From NCBI GenBank assembly GCA_937959095.1, contig CALGLY010000063.1, positions 1 through 5,925 of the forward strand: DNA of 5,925 nt. The letters run 5' to 3'. A program made the position numbers and the translations under genes. Below the pieces are notes generated by a model. That model was not told the DNA's origin, made no database searches, and saw nothing but the letters and a program-made list of their open reading frames with translations. The stretch comes from an uncultured Saprospiraceae bacterium (lineage in GTDB: Bacteria > Bacteroidota > Bacteroidia > Chitinophagales > Saprospiraceae). Below are positions 1-5,175 of the stretch, piece by piece (the first letter of the stretch is position 1; every line of letters begins with the position of its first letter).

Positions 1-59
1 GAGTTGGAAATCTCATCACTTCTCACTCCTAATTCATCCCTCATATCTCATCCCTCTCA
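1..59. repeat. Low-complexity TCTCA-rich spacer downstream of the caspase-fold protease
   Basis: This C/T-rich stretch carries TCTCA at 11-15, 21-25, 46-50 and 55-59, separated by CATCC/CACT-like variants. It is a degenerate short-period repeat. The last copy overlaps the stop codon (TGA on the minus strand, 57-59) of the protease gene. No hairpin followed by a T-run is visible in the leftward direction, so it does not look like a classical intrinsic terminator. The repeat may continue left of the window. Related TCTCA-containing repeats lie on the other side of the protease gene at 1511-1544. Confidence 0.4.
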
Positions 60-1490
60 AGCCACCTCCTTATCACTCGGAATACGAAGCCGTGCCGCAG
101 GATCACCGAAAACCATATAGTTTTGCGCATCGCTGCGGGTAATCCAAGTATCACGAATGCGTTCTTCGCGCGAGTCGTTCCAGTCGTAAGTGCCACGTTT
201 TACCCGATCACTCACATTGGCGATATAGGTGTTGTAGCGACTATAGCGTTCATTCATTTTGGTCATCGAGATGCCCGAAGGTTGAACGCCTAGCAATTGA
301 TTTATCGCATATATGAACGGCGAAATTCTATCATCCCACTTTTCTAATCCATCCAAATCATCAGGATCAGCGAAGGCATGAAGGAAGGCCGTATCTAAAT
401 GCCCAATATAAGCAATTGGACCTTGCGGATGTGCTAGGAGTTTTTTAGGCAAAGCCGATATAAAATCCTCCTTAGCAAGTCGCTGATTTTCGCCTTTCAG
501 CCAATGCGAATAGTCGCTCATTTTGGGTGTGCCGTAGCCAAAACAAGCAAATTGATAAAAAATAGCACCTTCCAAAAACGGCTTATCCATCGGGACATCT
601 TCCGCTAAAAAGACATCGCGCTGCACATTCATACTCCGCTCATGATGGCAAACAATGCCGCCGTTTACGCGCCTTTGGTGCTTCATGCCTGTACCGATAT
701 CGCCCAGCCCATGACTGGCGGTATATACCAATGCAGGTTTGCGCGAAGCAAAAACGTCCACCAAATTTTGCTTGGTCGCTTTGTAGTCCATCAAGGCATG
801 GGTATCGAAACCGAGTTGCTTATGCGTATATTTTCGCATGGGCTTCACCATATATTCGTGGCTGAAATGCGTGGCATCTTTCGGGCCATGATTCGGTGCG
901 AAAAACAGCACTTCCTTATCTACAGTAGGTTCATCGGCTGTTTCCAGTCGAATGAGTTTATTGACATAGGTTTCTAAGTCTTCCAACGCATCAAAATGAA
1001 CTCTACCCACGCTTGCCGTGGTATCTAAAACGGACTGAAACAAGAACGGAATATCAAGCGGACCACCTACAATCAGGATATAGTGCGGACGCATTTTATT
1101 GGGTTCGTTCATCCCTTCGTAGTCTTTCTCTATCCAGTCGTTCCAATCTTCTAGGCTTTCGCCTCTGAAAAGCATCGGTTCGTCCGGACATTCCATTCCT
1201 CTATGCACCGCAAGCGGATGAATAATGCGCTTGATTTCTTCCAGATTCGGGTCTGCTTCATGCACTAGGTACGTCCAACCCACACTTTTAGGATTGCCGA
1301 TGTCGAGGCTTTTTCGTTCTATTTCATCGTAGGATGTGCCGCGTACACCTGTCAGTTTGGTGGCATTCACGACCTCATTTATCGTATTGCTACCAATTGC
1401 ATCCTTGATGTATTCGGCAAGTTTTTTCGGATCTGGATTTTCAAATAAATGTTTTCCATTGGTATCTAAACCGAGACTTAGATATTTCAT
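57..1490 (-). CDS. Caspase-fold cysteine protease, C25 (gingipain)/CHAT-like, predicted cytoplasmic
   Basis: A 477-residue protein, probably a cysteine endopeptidase of the caspase-gingipain clan (CD). Residues about 136-183 resemble the N-terminal subdomain of C25 peptidases: YILIVGGPLDIPF is followed by VGRVHF and a helix ending in KLIRLE, like gingipain 'LvGd..iP ... vGR ... v.Ki..yE'. The candidate catalytic dyad is His260 in YTASHGLG (codon 711-713) and Cys316 in YQFACFGYG (codon 543-545), each after a hydrophobic strand as the fold requires. The C-terminal YMVFGDPAARLRI (458-470) matches the 'GDPalrL' ending common in C25/CHAT domains. Residues 1-130 are not recognised. Unlike gingipains, it has no signal peptide and no T9SS tail, so it should act inside the cell. 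It lies 103 bp downstream of, and on the same strand as, the EAD11-TIR gene, so co-transcription is likely. The ATG at 1488-1490 has only an A-rich leader. The fold is well supported; substrate and exact family are unknown. Confidence 0.8.
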   Translation of the reverse strand: MKYLSLGLDTNGKHLFENPDPKKLAEYIKDAIGSNTINEVVNATKLTGVRGTSYDEIERKSLDIGNPKSVGWTYLVHEADPNLEEIKRIIHPLAVHRGMECPDEPMLFRGESLEDWNDWIEKDYEGMNEPNKMRPHYILIVGGPLDIPFLFQSVLDTTASVGRVHFDALEDLETYVNKLIRLETADEPTVDKEVLFFAPNHGPKDATHFSHEYMVKPMRKYTHKQLGFDTHALMDYKATKQNLVDVFASRKPALVYTASHGLGDIGTGMKHQRRVNGGIVCHHERSMNVQRDVFLAEDVPMDKPFLEGAIFYQFACFGYGTPKMSDYSHWLKGENQRLAKEDFISALPKKLLAHPQGPIAYIGHLDTAFLHAFADPDDLDGLEKWDDRISPFIYAINQLLGVQPSGISMTKMNERYSRYNTYIANVSDRVKRGTYDWNDSREERIRDTWITRSDAQNYMVFGDPAARLRIPSDKEVA

Positions 1491-1510
1491 ATTTTGAGTG
1501 TTTTTATTAC

Positions 1511-1544
1511 AGATTTGAGACTGAAAGATATAAGATTTGAGACT
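1511..1544. repeat. 12-bp direct repeat between the EAD11-TIR and protease genes
   Basis: AGATTTGAGACT occurs exactly at 1511-1522 and 1533-1544, a period of 22 bp. On the minus strand it reads AGTCTCAAATCT, which shares the TCTCA core with the spacer at 1-59. It sits 20-55 bp upstream of the protease start codon, inside the 103-bp gap of the probable two-gene operon. It may be only the decaying short-period repeat often seen between Bacteroidota genes, or a binding site controlling the downstream gene. I see no TAnnTTTG-type promoter box in this gap on the minus strand, which favours transcription from upstream of the TIR gene. Confidence 0.6.
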
Positions 1545-1593
1545 AAATTTAGGTGTTTAAGCCCAATATCAGATATTCTTGAATCTATCAGAC

Positions 1594-2322
1594 TTACATC
1601 TTATCTATTAGATCTATGATAGCTTTTGAAATTTCATACATCGCACGATCTATATTATCGTATTCTGATAAGGATTTTCCTCCTAATGGAAGTCCTTGTA
1701 AGCGTTCAAAAGGTGTGCCATCCATATTGAAAGGCGTTACTTTTATTGGTATTACGCGCTTATTACCTACTTGTTTTTCTACCTCTAAGGCTATTTTTTG
1801 TGTTGCTTTCTTGTAAAGATTATTGCTAATGAGTGCCAATATTAAATCAGATTGTTGTAGCTCCGTTTCTAGCACCTTCGCTCTATCTTCGTTAGGTGGA
1901 ACATCTTCTTGAATATCAAATATACTTATTGCGCCACTTCTGATTTTAGGAAATAAATGACTGCTTATTCCTTCTGCATAGTTTGCATCAGTTGCATGAT
2001 AAATAAGCATTATTTTCTTTGTACTATCTTGTTTTTTTATACTTGTTTTGGTGTTTACCTCATGATTTACGTCAACTTTCGTATCCTTTTCAATACTTGA
2101 TGTGATTTCTATTAAAGAATTCGTAACTCTGCGACGCTCTAAGCCTTCATCTGCTGTGCTAATAATGCCTGCTAATTGCTGCAATTTGAGTGCGGATAGT
2201 CTTGCATTTAAACTTATAACTAGATCATTATACGTAGTATCTAATTGTAAAATTGCTGTAGTTGCCTCTTCCAAACGGGCTTTACTTATTAGTTCGCGGA
2301 TTTTTAGAATTTTTTGCTTCAT
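1594..2322 (-). CDS. EAD11-TIR effector protein
   Basis: A 242-residue two-domain protein. Residues about 3-80 match the helical effector-associated domain 11 (EAD11): IRELISKARLEEA, then LNARLSALKLQQLAGIIS and an ERRRVTNSLIEI helix, the order typical of that domain. EADs are death-domain-like adaptors that recruit effectors by homotypic contacts. A Lys/Thr/Ser-rich linker (81-101) leads to a TIR domain (102-240): first strand KKIMLIYHATD, BB-loop region FDIQEDVPPNED, strand DLILALISNNLY, then a helix with candidate catalytic Glu180 or Glu182 (ALEVEKQ), strand RVIPIKV, and the FERLQGLP signature of bacterial TIRs. Known TIR effectors cleave NAD+ or make signalling nucleotides. Box 1 (IYH instead of ISY) and the PPNED loop (usually PGDEW) are divergent, so activity is not assured. 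It is the first gene of the probable operon with the caspase-fold protease, and divergent from PrsW. The start is ATG at 2320-2322. Confidence 0.85.
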   Translation of the reverse strand: MKQKILKIRELISKARLEEATTAILQLDTTYNDLVISLNARLSALKLQQLAGIISTADEGLERRRVTNSLIEITSSIEKDTKVDVNHEVNTKTSIKKQDSTKKIMLIYHATDANYAEGISSHLFPKIRSGAISIFDIQEDVPPNEDRAKVLETELQQSDLILALISNNLYKKATQKIALEVEKQVGNKRVIPIKVTPFNMDGTPFERLQGLPLGGKSLSEYDNIDRAMYEISKAIIDLIDKM

Positions 2323-2691
2323 AATAGGATAGCGTAGCGGATAAATGTATTTTACGAAAAGGAATAAAATATTATTTGGTTGAGTCCGAAAAATATGTAA
2401 AAAAAATAGCTTTTACCTCCTTTTTTACCCAAAATCAAATGTTTGCACGTATCTTCGCGTTATCACACCAAAGACTACTTAGGCAAAGTGGAAGAATAAA
2501 TTAGCCATTTTAAACTGCCCTTTTCCCTTCTGACAAACCCTAAAAAATGAACCGTAGCTCGGCTATGCTTAATTTTTTAGGGCTTGTCAGAAGAAAAAAT
2601 GCCTAGATTAGAACGACCAATTTATTCTTCCACTTTGCCTTATCTAAAACAGCTCACATCTCGTATCAAAAAATACGCTTAGTTTTCATTT
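2323..2691. other. Divergent intergenic region between the EAD11-TIR and PrsW genes
   Basis: This 369-bp gap should hold the promoters of both divergent genes. I found no exact match to the Bacteroidota -7 box TAnnTTTG on either strand. The closest are CAAAnnnTA patterns (minus strand, one base too long) near 2470 and 2534, and TAGTTTTC at 2680-2687, which is too close to the PrsW start to serve it. The stretch 2323-2480 is A/T-rich without recognisable genes. The stretch 2481-2640 is a long palindrome, listed separately. The final 51 bp are an A/T-rich leader. No ORF with convincing protein character is present. Confidence 0.6.
2481..2640. repeat. 160-bp imperfect palindrome, possible MITE-like or hairpin element
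   Basis: The outer arms 2481-2502 and 2619-2640 are perfect 22-bp inverted repeats (AGGCAAAGTGGAAG... against ...CTTCCACTTTGCCT). The inner arms 2527-2548 and 2572-2593 (CTTCTGACAA... against ...TTGTCAGAAG) match at 21 of 22 positions. Between them, 2503-2526 and 2594-2618 still pair at roughly 60%. The centre closes as TAGC-TCG-GCTA at 2555-2565, so the whole unit can fold into one hairpin with a 3-nt loop. A 3-bp TTA lies on each side of a symmetric GGCAAAG...CTTTGCC unit (2479-2481 and 2640-2642), which could be a target duplication, though three bases can match by chance. No transposase is present. It lies between divergent genes, so it is not a simple shared terminator. What it is remains open. 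Confidence 0.85.
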
Positions 2692-3414
2692 ATGAATGAT
2701 ATTCCAGTTATTCTATTGGCTATTTTGCCAGGGCTTGTTATTAGCTTTCTTATTTTTCAGCAAGATAAATATGAAAAGGAACAAGCACTTCCTCTAATAC
2801 TTTGTTTTGCATTAGGGATGCTAATTACCTTTCCAGCACTTCGTATCGAAGAATGGGCGGATGGTTTGGGCTTTCATGAGTCCGAAAGTATTTGGTTGAC
2901 GCTTGCTGTAGCTCTGATTGTAGTCGCCTTAAACGAAGAATTATTCAAATTTTTAGCGCTTTATGCCTATCCGTTTCAGCAGAAATTTTTCAATGAACCT
3001 TATGATGGAATCGTCTATTCTGTGATGATTGCAATGGGCTTTGCTACACTCGAAAATCTGATGTATGCCACTCAATATGGTTTGGAAATTACGCTTGTTC
3101 GTGCCTTTACAGCCGTGCCAGCACATGGGGTATTTGCGATTGTGATGGGTTATTTTGTAGGCAAAGCCAAATTTGAACCCGAAGAACGTGTCCAGCATCT
3201 CCTGCGCGGACTCTTGATTGCGACGCTTTTTCATGGAGTGTATGACTTCTTCATTCTACAGCAAATGTCGGATAACTTGATGATTGTGTCCATCATTTTG
3301 CTGTATGGTTCTATGTTCTTTGGTTGGAATTTGATGAAAAAACATCAAGACAATTCCCCTTATCGCCCCCTTCAAGAGGATGTGGCCTTTGAGGATGAAT
3401 CCCCACAAGTCTAG
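2692..3414 (+). CDS. PrsW-family intramembrane protease (M82/CPBP-like superfamily)
   Basis: A 240-residue membrane protein, near the usual PrsW length. About seven hydrophobic segments are visible: about 5-23, 32-50, 66-86, 107-122, 140-157, 172-190 and 195-212. The conserved polar residues of the family fall inside or beside them: Glu82-Glu83 and Lys86 in NEELFKFLALY, Glu121 and Tyr125 in ATLENLMY, His145 in AVPAHGVFA, and His181 and Asp185 in LFHGVYDF. PrsW in Bacillus subtilis makes the first cut in the anti-sigma factor RsiW; relatives act on other membrane proteins. No sigma/anti-sigma pair lies in the window, so its substrate here is unknown. The C-terminus (216-240) is a charged cytoplasmic-type tail. 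The ATG at 2692 gives a start directly before the first membrane segment. The gene is divergent from EAD11-TIR and 168 bp upstream of the OmpA-family gene; I see no clear terminator in that gap. Confidence 0.88.
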   Translation: MNDIPVILLAILPGLVISFLIFQQDKYEKEQALPLILCFALGMLITFPALRIEEWADGLGFHESESIWLTLAVALIVVALNEELFKFLALYAYPFQQKFFNEPYDGIVYSVMIAMGFATLENLMYATQYGLEITLVRAFTAVPAHGVFAIVMGYFVGKAKFEPEERVQHLLRGLLIATLFHGVYDFFILQQMSDNLMIVSIILLYGSMFFGWNLMKKHQDNSPYRPLQEDVAFEDESPQV

Positions 3415-3458
3415 TCTGATTGGCAATAAATAAAGTCTCTTAAACGATTTATAAACTC

Positions 3459-3493
3459 AATGAGTGAATGAAATAATTTTGAATGAGTGAATG
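3459..3493. repeat. 12-bp direct repeats bracketing a possible promoter box
   Basis: AATGAGTGAATG occurs exactly at 3459-3470 and 3482-3493 (period 23 bp). An inverted relative lies further on: ACTCAATGA at 3455-3463 pairs with TCATTGAGT at 3522-3530. The two direct copies sit either side of a TAATTTTG box at 3474-3481. This spacing, about two helical turns, would suit a regulator binding two sites on one face of the DNA, but degenerate intergenic repeats of this kind can also be neutral. Confidence 0.55.
3474..3481 (+). promoter_or_regulatory. Candidate Bacteroidota -7 promoter box for the OmpA-family gene
   Basis: TAATTTTG matches the TAnnTTTG consensus of the Bacteroidota housekeeping promoter exactly. 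It lies about 100 bp before the chosen ATG at 3583. The expected upstream TTG element is not clear at the usual distance (the region around 3446-3458 reads ATTTATAA), so this is a half-supported promoter. It would start a transcript near 3488 and leave a leader of roughly 95 nt. Confidence 0.35.
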
Positions 3494-3582
3494 TTTTTGT
3501 ATTCGTTTATTCAAAAGATATTCATTGAGTGTTTATCATTGTCATCTTCAAAGTGTTCTGCATCAACACACAAAATTCAACT

Positions 3583-5175
3583 ATGCGATTTTTGCCATTC
3601 CTGTTTATCCTTTTTTCTGCCTCTCTTTTTGCCCAAATTGACACCAATAAAAGCGATGAAATGATAATTTATCCCTTAGAGCAATTAAACTCCGAATTTC
3701 GAGAAACCAATCTTTCCATCACACCGAATGGTAAGCAATTGTATTTCATGTCGGGGCGAGGAGAAGCACCTTGGTCGTCGCATGGGCATGTGGTTTTTGA
3801 TGGAAAGCAAGAGTACGATGGCGATATTTGGTTTAGTAGAAAACAAGATACGACTTGGCAGAAGCCTAAATTTTTACCCAAAATAGTAAATACTCGCAGA
3901 GGCGAAGATGAGCCGAATATCTCCCCAGGTGGGCAAACGGTTTATTTTCAAAGCTGGAAAATGGGCTGGGAACGTTCTGGTGGTCCGTATTATCGTGCGG
4001 AACTCTATGGCGAAGATTGGGAGAATCCTGTAGGCCTTTTTGGTGGCATCAATCAATTTTTTCGAGATAGCATTTTCAAATATCAGCAATATGCTACCGA
4101 TGGAATGGCAATCTCACCCGATCAGCGCATATTTCTGGTAGCCGCTGGCCCGTATTATGATAGACAAATGGATCTCTACATTAGTCGTCGCGAACCGCGC
4201 GGGAAGTGGAGTTACCCAGAACGTTTAGCTATCTCTACAGACGATAATGAACGCTCCGTATTCATAGCTGCTGATAACCAGACGGTCTATTTTGGTTCGG
4301 ATGGTTATGGGGGCGAAGGCGGCATTGAAATCCTGAAAACGACGCTTCGAGTAGATAATAGCTGCGATACCATTATCAATATTGGCGCGCCCTTCAATAC
4401 CAAAGAAGATGACTATGGCTTCATCATTGGGGCATTGGGCAACGATGCTTATTTCGTAAGAAATAGCGATATTTACTACGCACACTTAGGCGAAAACAAT
4501 GATTTTATCAAACCGCAACCTACCGTCCTGATAGAAGGAACGGTTGTAGACTGTGACGGAAATCCAAGCCAAGCCCAAGTAGAATTATATGATTTAGCGA
4601 CGAATGAATTGCTGATGACCGCTCGTAGTAACTCCACGACGGGTGAATATGCCTTCTCTATGTTGCAGCGTGCAGGTAAATTCCTACAACGGTTCAAATA
4701 TGCGGATGATACCATTACCGTTCGAGAAAATTTTGAATTAACAATGGAAAGCGAAGCGACTTTGGTTTTCGATATTCGTCCTGAATGCGCGCCTTTAGAA
4801 ACGCCAATTTCGCCTCCTGAACCTGAACCTTTAGCTTTACTTCCTGCGCCTGAACCGATAGATGTAATGGTCTATTTTGACTTTGATAAATCGAATATAA
4901 AAATTAGTGAGCAGTCTAAATTGGATGCGTTACTTCAGCAATTGAAAGAACGATCTGCTACTAGGATTCAAGTGATAGGACATACTGACAGTAAAGGTTC
5001 GGATGCATATAATATTGCCCTTTCAGAGCGGCGTGCGAAACAGGTAGCTGCCTATTTGGAGGCACAAAATTCGGATATTCAACTTGATTTTAAAGGAGAA
5101 ACTGTTCCGACGGCATCAAATGACAGCTCCGAAAACCGCGCTAAAAATCGACGGGTGCGGGTAATAGTAGAATAG
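3583..5175 (+). CDS. Exported PD40-CRD-OmpA family envelope protein, PorE-like architecture
   Basis: A 530-residue exported protein. I chose the ATG at 3583 rather than the in-frame GTG at 3529 because it begins directly with a signal peptide (MRFLPFLFILFSASLFAQ, cleavage near residue 18); the upstream extension would bury it. No lipobox Cys is seen. Residues about 35-305 form a PD40/WD40-like propeller, with repeated 'sPdGq.vyF.S' blades at LSITPNGKQLYFMSG, PNISPGGQTVYFQS, MAISPDQRIFLVA and IAADNQTVYFGSDG. Residues about 315-400 resemble a carboxypeptidase-regulatory domain (IEGTVVDCDGNPSQAQVELYD, TGEYAF). A Pro/Glu-rich linker (403-426) precedes an OmpA C-terminal peptidoglycan-binding domain (428-530): YFDFDKSNI, GHTDSKGSDAYN (Asp469), LSERRAKQV and NRAKNRRVRV. 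The family usually tethers the outer membrane to peptidoglycan. The T9SS protein PorE has this domain order plus N-terminal TPRs, which are absent here. It ends flush against the convergent metalloprotease gene. Confidence 0.9.
   Translation: MRFLPFLFILFSASLFAQIDTNKSDEMIIYPLEQLNSEFRETNLSITPNGKQLYFMSGRGEAPWSSHGHVVFDGKQEYDGDIWFSRKQDTTWQKPKFLPKIVNTRRGEDEPNISPGGQTVYFQSWKMGWERSGGPYYRAELYGEDWENPVGLFGGINQFFRDSIFKYQQYATDGMAISPDQRIFLVAAGPYYDRQMDLYISRREPRGKWSYPERLAISTDDNERSVFIAADNQTVYFGSDGYGGEGGIEILKTTLRVDNSCDTIINIGAPFNTKEDDYGFIIGALGNDAYFVRNSDIYYAHLGENNDFIKPQPTVLIEGTVVDCDGNPSQAQVELYDLATNELLMTARSNSTTGEYAFSMLQRAGKFLQRFKYADDTITVRENFELTMESEATLVFDIRPECAPLETPISPPEPEPLALLPAPEPIDVMVYFDFDKSNIKISEQSKLDALLQQLKERSATRIQVIGHTDSKGSDAYNIALSERRAKQVAAYLEAQNSDIQLDFKGETVPTASNDSSENRAKNRRVRVIVE

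Noticed and set aside
642..977. Plus-strand open frame of 111 codons
   Set aside because: It lies wholly inside the protease gene on the opposite strand, covers its catalytic His codon, and its translation has no recognisable domain. It is a shadow of the real gene.
1511..1544. Direct repeats as a CRISPR remnant
   Set aside because: There are only two 12-bp copies with a 10-bp gap and no cas genes, far below CRISPR repeat and spacer sizes.
1571..1586. AGATATTCTTGAATCT as a hairpin terminator after the TIR gene
   Set aside because: The stem needs a 2-nt bulge, is A/T-rich and has no T-run after it, so it would be weak. Co-transcription with the protease gene fits better.
2481..2640. Palindrome read as a bidirectional intrinsic terminator
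   Set aside because: The flanking genes diverge from it, so neither ends there. It is also much longer than a terminator hairpin.
2680..2687. TAGTTTTC as a -7 promoter box for PrsW
   Set aside because: It mismatches the consensus at the last base and ends only 4 bp before the ATG, leaving no room for a leader.
3529..3582. GTG start adding 18 residues to the OmpA-family protein
   Set aside because: The extension would place extra residues before a clear signal peptide that begins at the ATG at 3583, and its sequence overlaps intergenic repeats.
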